The position numbers and the translations under genes are program-made. The notes beneath the pieces were generated by a model. The model saw only the letters and a list, made by a program, of their open reading frames with translations. It was not told the origin of the DNA and did no database searches. Positions 55,700 to 64,000 of a DNA stretch of 64,000 bases are shown here, piece by piece. The number at the start of each line of letters is the position of its first letter. Position 1 is the first letter of the stretch. Source of the DNA: Saccharomycopsis malanga (taxonomy: Eukaryota; Ascomycota; Saccharomycetes; Ascoideales; Saccharomycopsidaceae); assembly GCA_004014935.1 (NCBI GenBank), contig CP025323.1, positions 1,364,001 to 1,428,000 on the forward strand, given 5' to 3'.

Positions 55700-57067
55700 T
55701 CATGGAGCATTAGGATCAATGAAATGTGGTTGGAAGTTGGCTCTTCTCAAATTGTTCAACCGTCTGCGTTGGTTAAAGTTTTCTTGTTTCTGTGATTGTT
55801 TCAACATTTTGGTAAATTCTTTCTGATGCTGCTGGACGGTGAGACCTCCCATATTTATGAGTCTTTTGTCTGCAACCACCACTGTGCTTTCTGAGTCTCT
55901 CGGCTGGTGTTCAATACGAGGGGCTTGTCTGTAATATCTAGCCATTGAACGGTGGCCGATTCTGTAACCAGACGGAAGAGCTAATTCTGAACCTGTTGAA
56001 TCTAGTTCAGGTTCAGTTTCAACGCTACTTTCTTTGTTATTGTTTGATGCAGTGTCGGGTTGGTCGTAATAATCGTTGAACAAGGCTTTTTCCTCTTTAT
56101 ATTCGTAAGGCATCCGACAATGTCCCTTTGAAATGCAATGATCCTGAATACTTTCGAGATTCTTGCCTTCAAATCCACAATTCAAACAAACATGATCAAG
56201 ATAGATGATATCCCACAAAAACTGGATCAATCCTCTCTCGTCCTTCAAATGTTTGCGATTCGGAATATAAAGACCGTGTTTCTGGAACATGTGGTCAAGA
56301 TCGTCTTGGAACGTCTCGTGCGTGGCATTACAATATATACAGCCATTGCTACTTAAAATGTCGTATTCTTCCTCGTCGTCGGTCAGTTCATCATCATCTG
56401 ATCCTACATCTGAATCTACATCTTCGTCGTCGCTCGATTCAAAGCTCAAGCTCAAACTTCTGTTTGCTTCCAATACGGGAACACCTAAATTGTCACCAAA
56501 CTCACTGGCAGCATTCGACTCGGTCTCGGTAATCTCGCTAGAGTGTATAGAATCACCAAGAGAGAATTCTGAAGCTGCTGTACTAACTGCAGGACTAGCG
56601 CTTCTATCAGCAGCCAACAATGGGTTTCCAAAAGAATCAAACCGGTGCGTCTGACGGCCTGCTCGTGCATGTTGACTTGCAGCAACGCTTCTCGATTTGG
56701 CCAACTTTTTCAAATCTTTCTTCGTCACCTGACGCCGAGCATCTGGATTTTTCTTCTTGGAATGTATAACAAATCCATACTCGTCTTCTTCCTGATTGCC
56801 ATCTCTACTATTGAACGAAATACCCAGCTGCTGAACTTTCTCGGCAAATGTTTCTCCGGAAATTGTAGGCAAAGAAGCAACCCGTCTTTTCAAATTATAC
56901 CGATGCCAATCGGACTTCATATGGAATTTCTGCAGCTCATAACTAGTGAACTTGACCCCACAGGTGTTGCATGTAAATAAAGCCGCCCCGGGGTTAACCG
57001 AATGGAAATTACTTGTATCCTCCATTGTTGTTTGATTTTGTTTTGGTTGTATTTCTTTATAATTCAT
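55700..57067 (-). CDS. REI1: 60S biogenesis zinc-finger protein Rei1
   Basis: 455 residues from the first ATG; the ATG at 57025 (MEDTSNFHSVN) gives 441 and may be the start. Rei1 acts in the cytoplasm on pre-60S ribosomes, helping remove Arx1 and probing the exit tunnel with its C-terminus. The first C2H2 finger is followed by the family signature (CNTCGVKFTSYELQKFHMKS, DWHRYNLKRRVASLP). An acidic middle (about 205-235, SSDDEDVDSDVGSDDDEL) leads to two more fingers (CIYCNATHETFQDDLDHMF; CLNCGFEGKNLESIQDHC followed by KGHCRMPYEY). The basic end (QRRRLNNLRRANFQPHF) is typical. It is longer than the Saccharomyces protein (393) mostly in linkers. Confidence 0.93.
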   Translation of the reverse strand: MNYKEIQPKQNQTTMEDTSNFHSVNPGAALFTCNTCGVKFTSYELQKFHMKSDWHRYNLKRRVASLPTISGETFAEKVQQLGISFNSRDGNQEEDEYGFVIHSKKKNPDARRQVTKKDLKKLAKSRSVAASQHARAGRQTHRFDSFGNPLLAADRSASPAVSTAASEFSLGDSIHSSEITETESNAASEFGDNLGVPVLEANRSLSLSFESSDDEDVDSDVGSDDDELTDDEEEYDILSSNGCIYCNATHETFQDDLDHMFQKHGLYIPNRKHLKDERGLIQFLWDIIYLDHVCLNCGFEGKNLESIQDHCISKGHCRMPYEYKEEKALFNDYYDQPDTASNNNKESSVETEPELDSTGSELALPSGYRIGHRSMARYYRQAPRIEHQPRDSESTVVVADKRLINMGGLTVQQHQKEFTKMLKQSQKQENFNQRRRLNNLRRANFQPHFIDPNAP

Positions 57068-57582
57068 TGAAATCCCTAGTCAATTGGTTGCACGTAATTT
57101 GTCAACAAAATACCCTTGATAAACGTTAAAAAAGTTGGTATTTATTATATTTGTCATCGCAAACTTTGGCTTTTTTTTTTCGTTCATATTCATAATGATT
57201 ACTATTCATCTCATTCAAATCATCTGCAGATGCGCCAGGGCTCAAAGATTGCATGCAATATGATGCGAGGTGATGCGAGGTGGGATATCGATGGATATTA
57301 TGACTTTTACACTGTAAATTGGCAATATATATATGTATGACATTCTATAGATTAGTATTGTAGACAATCAAATAAAGTGGCAATTTGATGTCACTGTAGA
57401 GGAGCCAACAGTTTGTTTAATAAAAGTTTGTCGATTTGGAGCATGTGGTTGGGTGGCGGGATTGAAAATGTTTCAAAGCGAATAATTCTTCTTTTGGAAA
57501 TTAGCTCCGACCTGATTACAATTTTACAAAGGAAACTTTTTCCAGATTTGATGTTTTCAAAGCGTTCCTGTTCGCCGATAAG

Positions 57583-57671
57583 TAATAATAATAATAAGAA
57601 TAATAATAATCTTATAGTTCGAGCCCAGTACATTTCGTATATACGCGCTATGTCTAAGGGGACTTGGTAAA
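57583..57671 (-). mobile_element. tR-A retroposon, 3' tail fragment
   Basis: Minus-sense TTTACCAAGTCCCCTTAGAC, AGCGCGTATATACG, TGTACTGGGCTCGAACTATA and a (TTA)n tract of about 30 bp with one interruption. Spacer 57068-57582 shows no gene or other repeat. Confidence 0.75.
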
Positions 57672-57790
57672 CACCATTACGATAATTAACAATATCAATG
57701 TAGAATTTTATGAATAATTTAAAACACGGAAAACAAAATTTATAGAGAATACACCTAAACGTGAAAAAATGAACCTTTTCCCCCACTATT

Positions 57791-57828
57791 ATAATAATAA
57801 TAATCTTATATTTCGAGCCCAGTACATA
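57791..57828 (-). mobile_element. tR-A tail-only stub, perfect 14-bp TSD
   Basis: 38 bp of the terminus (TATGTACTGGGCTCGAAATA, TAAGATTATT in sense) lies between TTTCCCCCACTATT at 57777-57790 and 57829-57842. One of the clearest insertions in the window. Confidence 0.93.
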
Positions 57829-57889
57829 TTTCCCCCACTATTGAGAAAAAATATTGTAATCAAATGGATATTAGATCAACCAGAGGACT

Positions 57890-58741
57890 AAGCCAATAGG
57901 AGCTTACTAAAGCCCAATATACAACTTTCATTATAATGTAATAAAGCAAATCAGAAACTGGAGAAGCGAAAAAAACAAAAAACAAAAGTCAAAATAACAT
58001 TAAACAATTCGCAACAATAGCTTATAAGGATTAAAAGGTCTTTTATTCAAAACGGCCTCCAATGAACCAACATAATCTCCTCAAAGAACCTATAATAAAC
58101 CATACCTTTTTTAGCTCTTGAGATAGGTGTTTCTTAGGAACAAAAGCTCATTAAATCTTGACGAAAGCATAATAAAAACCCTAAAGGTAACCAAAATCTA
58201 TGTAATATTGTCAAAAATCACTTCTTGAGGGATAACAAACACGTTATTTGACAAATTGTGTGTTTCTTTCAACAAAATGATAGTCTCTCACTATTGAATA
58301 ATTTTCAACAGCCCAATATCAAAACAACGTACATGGTATAAAACTTTAGGATCAGAAGAGTATGGAAATTTAATTTTTGTATGGTTTTGTTTGCTGTAAA
58401 GACTCTAGAATAAGAGTTGAAAGAATCGACTTTTTCTCAAAATTGACAATTTTCCGTTTTATCAAATATTTATTCGAAAATATGGTATTTTTGATTACAA
58501 GTAGTAATATAATATAGCAAAAAATTTTAAAATGATATTGTAGGTCTTTTCAAACCAAAATAACCTGAATAGCACTGGTTTAATTTAATAAAACGTTTGA
58601 TGATTACTCCAAAACGCCAACAGCGCGAATCGAGTCCCAAAACCCCAAGTGAGGAACGCCACACTTACTTTTCTGCACTCTTCTGCACTATTTTGAGTGG
58701 CGCATGGCTCAACCAACTTGGCCACCAGGCAATAGTAAGGC
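57890..58741 (-). mobile_element. tR-B retroposon
   Basis: About 850 bp on the minus strand: the B head at the right (ends CTTACTATTGCC; ACTCGATTCGCGCTGTTG), then the AT-rich B body. The 3' limit is vague, and only a faint GGGCTTTAGTAAGC recalls the shared tail. Nearly the same sequence as 62790-63720 over the first 350 bp, so these two are a young pair. Confidence 0.78.
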
Positions 58742-58755
58742 GTTCATTTAGATAC

Positions 58756-58938
58756 GAAAATAATATCATATATTTCGAGCCCAGTACATTTCGTATTGAC
58801 GCGCTATACATAAGGGGACTTTGTAAAGCCCAACCATGTCCTTTTGATCATAATTGGCCCACCTGTGTTCCTGTTAGGTCTTTATCTGCTAAACTATCCT
58901 GGCAGGCCTTTTTGTCTTCTCCATACAACCCAGTGGCT
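58756..58938 (-). mobile_element. tR-A retroposon, short form with dimeric-type head
   Basis: Minus-sense: GAGCCACTGGGTTGTATGGA, GAAGACAAAAAGGCCTGCC, AGGATAGTTTAGCAGATAAA, GACCTAACAGGAACACAGG, then body, tail and ATTTTC. It lies about 15 bp 5' (in sense) of the family-B head at 58741. Confidence 0.78.
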
Positions 58939-59001
58939 CATAAAGTGTTCTGTTGAAATAGAAATAAAATACAAACGATTAAGAATGGCACAGATAAACA
59001 A

Positions 59002-61986
59002 TTAGGCAACACCTATGTGTCGGGCGACAACATACAACACCAAGGCAAACAAGAACATACAACCGGTGATGCTCATGAACCAAGCGAGGCCCTGGTATTC
59101 CTGGCCAGGGACAATGACGTTCATGCCCCAAAGACCAGTGATGACATTCATTGGAAGCACAATGGTTCCCAAGATTGTGATTTTGCCCAAGACGTCATTC
59201 ATGTCGTTATTTACTTTGGTCATGTCAATATTGATCTGAGCCAAGTAATTAGAATGCGATCTTGCTAGTAATTTCTCACAATGGTTCAAAGTTTGTACCA
59301 TGGTGATAATATGGTCCTGAATGTCACCCAAATACATTCCGATTTCGGATCTTGGCGACACGTCGAAGTTTTCGCTGCATTTCTTGGAGAATCCTTTGAT
59401 GACGTCTGCTTTGGACCCAAGAAGACGTAATAGACTCATGACTTTCTTACGCGACTCACCAATACGACGCAACATGTCGCCTTTGCGTTGCCATTGGATG
59501 GTGGACGATGTTGATGACGTGCTTGTGGAGCTCATGCTGCTTACAGAATCTGTGGTGTGGACAGACCGTTTATCCGAGTTACCTTCAAGATGATTGAAGA
59601 AACGGCTGTGCAAATTGCTGCCAGATTTACGGAATTTCGGCCGTTTTGTATAGATGGACACCCGTTCTTCATAATCAGACTCTTCGTCAGAAGACGAGTC
59701 CCCGCTTTGCATTCTGATGATTTCGTCTTCTATAGCACCCACTTCGACCTCCACAAGCTCGATCATTGGGCCAAAAGCGTCAGTGATGTCGTCAATCAAC
59801 GCATATGCTATCCAGTCTGTCGAGACCTTCAAATAATCCTGAAGCAAACGACAACGTCTTCTTACGTTTACAGGATGTGGAGTAGGCGTAAAATGGAATG
59901 TGAGGATTCCCTCCCTGAACACAATGATATAAATATTCAAGGGCTGAAGCTCGTTGTTTTTAGAGCTCTTGAACTGTTTCTTCCTTATCATACTGGCAGA
60001 ATCTCTGGCATTAGCGGCAGGATACCGAGCTGCGGTTTTCTTACCAAAAGAACCGTTGAGCTTTTGTAGGGATCGTTGGGCCAAACATTGCAACTTGCCA
60101 AAGAACGATTTATGATATGTTTTGAGAAACTCCAAATCCTCATCGATAGTGTTATTTAGCTCATTCTTGGCCTTGATTTTCATCTTCTCGTGAACTATAT
60201 CGAACGAGCGGAAACATATAAAATAGTAATCGTTGAACAACTCGACTTTTTCTCTGCTTTCTCCAAGGAAAATGTCCTCGGTAGTCAAGGGATGTATGCC
60301 AAACGCTTTGCTGATGACTTTCATCTCCTCTTCGGTGGGATTCAACACGTCTAGCCAAAACACACTGTTTCCAATGTCGCTCAACTTGGTTTCGTCCAGT
60401 CTGCTAGAATCTGCCATGTGGGCAGCTACGGGGGTCGAGCCTCTTGATTCCGAAGTCAACTTGGTTTCTGTTTTCAGAGCAACGGTGTCGTCGGTGGCAT
60501 TCATAAGTACGGACGATGCATTATGAGCCTGCTTGGGTTTGTTTTTGCTGTAATGAGAACTCACAAACAAATCGGCAAACGTTTGTCCTGGCTGAAGAAT
60601 GCCTGATATGGTAGGAGAATGGATTGTTGTGTCGAGATCTTCTCTAAAATAGGCAAATCGGAACTGTTCGGTTAATCTACCATTTGCATTGGTTCCCTCT
60701 GCGTTTCCTAGAAGCACATGGCTACCAAGCTGCGACTTGTCCCAAGGAAGTATCCTAGGAGGCCTCAAACGACCATTCAAACCTTCGGCCTCGTTCACTC
60801 TTCGATGGGTTAAGAGAGGCTGAATTTCATTAGCCACATCCACTTTACTTATGATCGGGCTTTGGAATCCCACCATTGCAGGACTCGTGCTGCTCTCTGC
60901 GTCATCGTCATGACGACGCGCCGCTGTCGCCGCTGCCGCTGGCGCTGCTGCTGCAGGCGTCCCGCCCCGCGGACTTGCAGGATACATCAAGTTGTGCGCT
61001 TGCTTGGAGTTGTTTTCGGCAATCATGTTCAACTCCGCCATTTCCTGGTCGTAGAATTCTTGCAATACTCGCAAATCTGGCCATGTTTTCATATCTCCTT
61101 CCTCGCTATCTGACTGTTCAATGGGCAAGCACACGTCGTCGATAGATGACGTGTCCGAGTTGACGTTTTTCGTAGACGGCTGCGAGCCGCCAAATTCGTA
61201 GTCGCTGTCAAACAAGTCCTCGAGATTGTCATGACTTTTGCTGAGAGTGAAATAATCATAGTTTACAGGCGATCCGCCGCTCACAGATATGGATCTTTTG
61301 GACCTGAAGCTGAAACTGTTATATCCAGTCGGGTTGGCGTTGTCAATAGCATTTGCATACGGGTTATACAGTGGAGGAAACTGTCCTGTGGGCGAAACGA
61401 CACTATTGCTATCTTCAGAAAATGCTGGCGCTGTGTGCGATTCATTCTGTTTCAACGCCAATGGCGACGGATGATTCCGTATCCAATTGTCAGCATAAGC
61501 CGAATGGGAGCCGCGGTTGGCCGCAACCATGTCTATATATCCATCGTCGCTTTTGTTAGCATGATGGTATCCATGTTTCTGGAGATTCTGTTTAATCAAC
61601 AAATTCTGCCCGCTCTTGGTATTCTTATTGATATTGTCAGCTGTGGAATTGGCCGCCTCTACATCTGCTTGGCCTTTACTAGTTTTCTTCCTTCTCCGGC
61701 TCTGCTTGCCCTTACTGAACAATCTCTGGTCAATAATCCCATAATTGTTCAACGCAGTGCTGCTGTCCTGGTTCAGCACATTGCCCAGCGGCATATCGTC
61801 TGTATCCGTACTGTTATTATTCACTACAGCTATACTGCTCTTATGTTGATCTGTATATCGAGCATACTCATTAGTACCGGTGCCCGCACCAGTCTGATGC
61901 TCATTGTCAAATATATTGGAGAACGTTGGTCTTCTTTTCCGTTGTCGAGCAGCTGGTCTGCTTGTATTGTTCCCCTTGTTCGACAT
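59002..61986 (-). CDS. MNR2: CorA-type vacuolar magnesium transporter Mnr2
   Basis: 994 residues (Saccharomyces Mnr2 969). CorA/Mrs2/Alr family channel; Mnr2 releases stored Mg2+ from the vacuole. A long Asn/Ser-rich cytosolic N-region opens with a basic patch (ARQRKRRPTF) and contains SSIDDVCLPIEQSDSEEGD. Motifs shared with Mnr2 are FRFAYFREDLDTTIHSPTIS, LQPGQTFADLFVSS, FGIHPLTTEDIFLGESREKV, TFHFTPTPHPVNVRRRCRLL and KADVIKGFSKK. Near the end NINMTKVNND-type helices lead to the pore motif GMN at 954-956 and a final span. These motifs fit Mnr2 better than Alr1/Alr2. Confidence 0.94.
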   Translation of the reverse strand: MSNKGNNTSRPAARQRKRRPTFSNIFDNEHQTGAGTGTNEYARYTDQHKSSIAVVNNNSTDTDDMPLGNVLNQDSSTALNNYGIIDQRLFSKGKQSRRRKKTSKGQADVEAANSTADNINKNTKSGQNLLIKQNLQKHGYHHANKSDDGYIDMVAANRGSHSAYADNWIRNHPSPLALKQNESHTAPAFSEDSNSVVSPTGQFPPLYNPYANAIDNANPTGYNSFSFRSKRSISVSGGSPVNYDYFTLSKSHDNLEDLFDSDYEFGGSQPSTKNVNSDTSSIDDVCLPIEQSDSEEGDMKTWPDLRVLQEFYDQEMAELNMIAENNSKQAHNLMYPASPRGGTPAAAAPAAAATAARRHDDDAESSTSPAMVGFQSPIISKVDVANEIQPLLTHRRVNEAEGLNGRLRPPRILPWDKSQLGSHVLLGNAEGTNANGRLTEQFRFAYFREDLDTTIHSPTISGILQPGQTFADLFVSSHYSKNKPKQAHNASSVLMNATDDTVALKTETKLTSESRGSTPVAAHMADSSRLDETKLSDIGNSVFWLDVLNPTEEEMKVISKAFGIHPLTTEDIFLGESREKVELFNDYYFICFRSFDIVHEKMKIKAKNELNNTIDEDLEFLKTYHKSFFGKLQCLAQRSLQKLNGSFGKKTAARYPAANARDSASMIRKKQFKSSKNNELQPLNIYIIVFREGILTFHFTPTPHPVNVRRRCRLLQDYLKVSTDWIAYALIDDITDAFGPMIELVEVEVGAIEDEIIRMQSGDSSSDEESDYEERVSIYTKRPKFRKSGSNLHSRFFNHLEGNSDKRSVHTTDSVSSMSSTSTSSTSSTIQWQRKGDMLRRIGESRKKVMSLLRLLGSKADVIKGFSKKCSENFDVSPRSEIGMYLGDIQDHIITMVQTLNHCEKLLARSHSNYLAQINIDMTKVNNDMNDVLGKITILGTIVLPMNVITGLWGMNVIVPGQEYQGLAWFMSITGCMFLFALVLYVVARHIGVA

Positions 61987-62789
61987 GGCTCACAAATTAC
62001 CCTCGCTACTTGTTTTATTGACTAATTACTCTTTTTTTCACTAACAATATATAAAAACTATTTTTTTCACCAATCCAATACAAATCCCTCGATAAACCTT
62101 TTGCTCGATAAATGAAAAAAACACAGTTTTGTTATTTAATTCCGCAATAACAACACAATGCTTTAAATTGTTCAAGTTGTCAGTATTTTGTTTTTCTCTT
62201 TTCATAAACGGCCAGTTCTTTGCCCTAAGTGAAATACTTCGCTAAACCGTTGGTTGTCTATCATCAAATAATCATCGGGCTCATAACCAGGGGGCTATTA
62301 TTTGATTATTTGATTATTTGATTATTTGATTATTTGGTTATTTGATATTGTTTAATATTATTTGATTATTTGATTATCTTCGATTATATTCAAATAAATC
62401 CTTACAATAAACTTTGTAGGTTATATTTTATACATTAATCTACAATTTCTCATCTTCATTATTGAAACAACTCAACACTATTCAGACACTCTTAATTTTA
62501 TACAGTAAAGTTCAAACACATTCCGACACTCTAAATTTTATACAGTAAAGTTCAAATAATTTCTACCTACTTATTTACGTATGTCTTAATAAATCATTCA
62601 ATACGGGCTGTACTTGAATATTCTGTCGTGTTTTCACTATAACTCACTGTCAACACTATAAATTAAATATACTGTTGAACAACTTGTACAGATGATAAGC
62701 TAAACAAATGGTATGCAAAATCATCTATTATATTGGAGAGTTTACGTTGATATTCATTTTGTTTAAGTGTTATAGTCTTAATTTACAGT
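61987..62789. other. MNR2 upstream spacer with simple repeats
   Basis: No gene. (TTATTTGA)n of 8-bp period lies at about 62296-62375. A roughly 45-bp duplication lies at about 62478-62553 (GACACTCTTAATTTTATACA, GTAAAGTTCAAA). Confidence 0.6.
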
Positions 62790-63720
62790 CAATACAACTT
62801 CCATAAAAATGTAATAAAACAAATAACAAACTGGAATAGCAAAATAAAACTAAAAACTAAAGCCAGAGTAACATTAAAGCATTTGAAAAATGAAATACAT
62901 GCATTCTTAAAACGTATTTCCCTGAACAGAGGTATAAATCTTCTTAATAAACACAATTCGCTTTACCGAGCCCCATAAAACATTCAATGAAAAACGTAAG
63001 TTGAAATATGCTAGCTTGGATGATCATTATCGAATAAACGTTCCTCTGAAAACCTATAATAAACAATACTTTTTTAGCTCTTGAGATACGTGTTTATTTG
63101 AAATAAAAGCTCACTCAAACACTGAAGGAAACGCAAATAAAATTAAAAGCAATCAAACACTATGGAATAATGTCAAGAAATATAGAGAGTCTTCCTGAGG
63201 AATTAAAATCACGATTTTTAACAAATAATATGTTATTTTCGACAAAATGATACTTTCTCACTATTAAATATTATGCAAACGCCATATCTCAAAACAAGGT
63301 ATATAATATAAAACTTTAGGATTAGAAGAGTATAGATATTCAATTTTTGTATGGTTTTGTTTGCTGTAAAGACTCTAGAATATGAGTTGAAAGAATCGAC
63401 TTTTTCTCAAAATTGACAATTTTCCGTTTTATCAAATATTTATTCAAAAATATGGTATTTTTGATTACAAGTAGTACTATAATATAGCAAAAAATTTTAA
63501 AATGATATTGTAGGTCTTTTCAAACCAAAATAACCTGGATAGCACTGGTTTAATTTAATAAAACGTTTGATGATTACTCCAAAACGTCAACAGCGCGAAT
63601 CGAGTCCCAAAACCCCAAGTGAAGAACGCCACACTTTTTTTCTGCATTATTCTGCACTATTCTGCACTATTTTGTGTGGCGCATGGCCCAACCAACTTGG
63701 CCACTTGGCAATAGTAAGGC
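62790..63720 (-). mobile_element. tR-B retroposon, lacks the shared tail
   Basis: About 930 bp on the minus strand from the B head (right end) to AATGTTACTCTGGC and TTTTATGGAAGTTGTA in sense at the left. The A-type 3' end is absent. It is close to the copy at 57890-58741. Confidence 0.8.
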
Positions 63721-64000
63721 ATATAGGCATTTTTGTTGAAAAGACAGAATAACTTTACTTTTTTAGACTATATTTTGGCGGTTAGCATTCCCATTTTTTG
63801 CAAAGTGTAAAAAGAGAAACCAAAAGGTTACCGTGTAATCCATGGAAGATACCACGCCTAATTTGTCTATGGCCTGCGAATAGGGTGAATAAGCTATAAC
63901 TTGGGGCTGATTAGGCACATAAAGAATGATGAACTGGATGGGTTAGCAAGACCACGCCACTGGAGTCGGCTACTCAAGTATAACTTGCACCAGTAAATCC
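63721..64000. other. Terminal spacer
   Basis: Nothing recognised in the last 280 bp, which turn GC-richer after about 63840. No family-A tail follows the B head here, unlike most other B copies. Confidence 0.4.

Noticed and set aside
61231-62025. 264-codon frame antisense to the MNR2 N-region
   Set aside because: It overlaps a well-matched gene and has no features of its own.

Overview
The window comes from a budding yeast (Saccharomycotina). Genes are compact and almost intronless, spacers are AT-rich, and nearly every recognisable protein has a clear Saccharomyces homologue. It is not a Saccharomyces-type yeast, because it carries a respiratory complex I subunit (GRIM-19/NDUFA13). In-frame CTG is almost absent from conserved protein cores and sits at variable positions. 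That points to a lineage in which CUG has been reassigned (CUG-Ser or CUG-Ala clades), but this is inference.

Gene layout, left to right: a small hypothetical protein; two CAN1/LYP1/ALP1-type basic amino-acid permeases; TMH11 (with a clear intron); a PEX11-like membrane protein; SFK1-like; SSY5 (protease of the SPS amino-acid sensor); an acidic hypothetical protein; NMA1; VAS1; a tRNA-Glu(UUC); APL4; TOP1; MRI1 and PAC1 (divergent); LIP5; RPT3; NDUFA13-like; ADE12; a predicted mitochondrial membrane protein; YPD1; REI1; and MNR2. Most are unlinked housekeeping functions. The one functional pairing is SSY5 near the permeases, since SPS signalling controls amino-acid permease genes in yeasts.

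The striking content lies between genes. Two families of non-coding, tRNA-headed retroposons are scattered on both strands. Family A (about 175-330 bp when whole; working name tR-A) has a tRNA-like 5' head with Pol III box A and box B, a unique body, a conserved 3' tail and a terminal (ATT)n. Family B (about 0.9-1.2 kb; tR-B) has a different tRNA-like head and a long non-coding body. Where its 3' end is preserved, it ends in the same body and tail as family A. Six A insertions, several only 35-58 bp 3' stubs, are flanked by 11-17 bp target-site duplications, and a seventh has one with a single mismatch. This is the signature of target-primed reverse transcription. No LINE reverse transcriptase lies in the window. 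This looks like a SINE system mobilised by an unseen LINE.

Other notable points: a probable spliced mitochondrial presequence exon for VAS1; a duplicated relic of the VAS1 3' end separated from the gene by an ABABAB minisatellite; a mitochondrial-type tRNA-Met cloverleaf in AT-rich DNA (probable NUMT); a 143-bp (ATT)n tract grown from a family-A head; and several minisatellites beside or in promoters.
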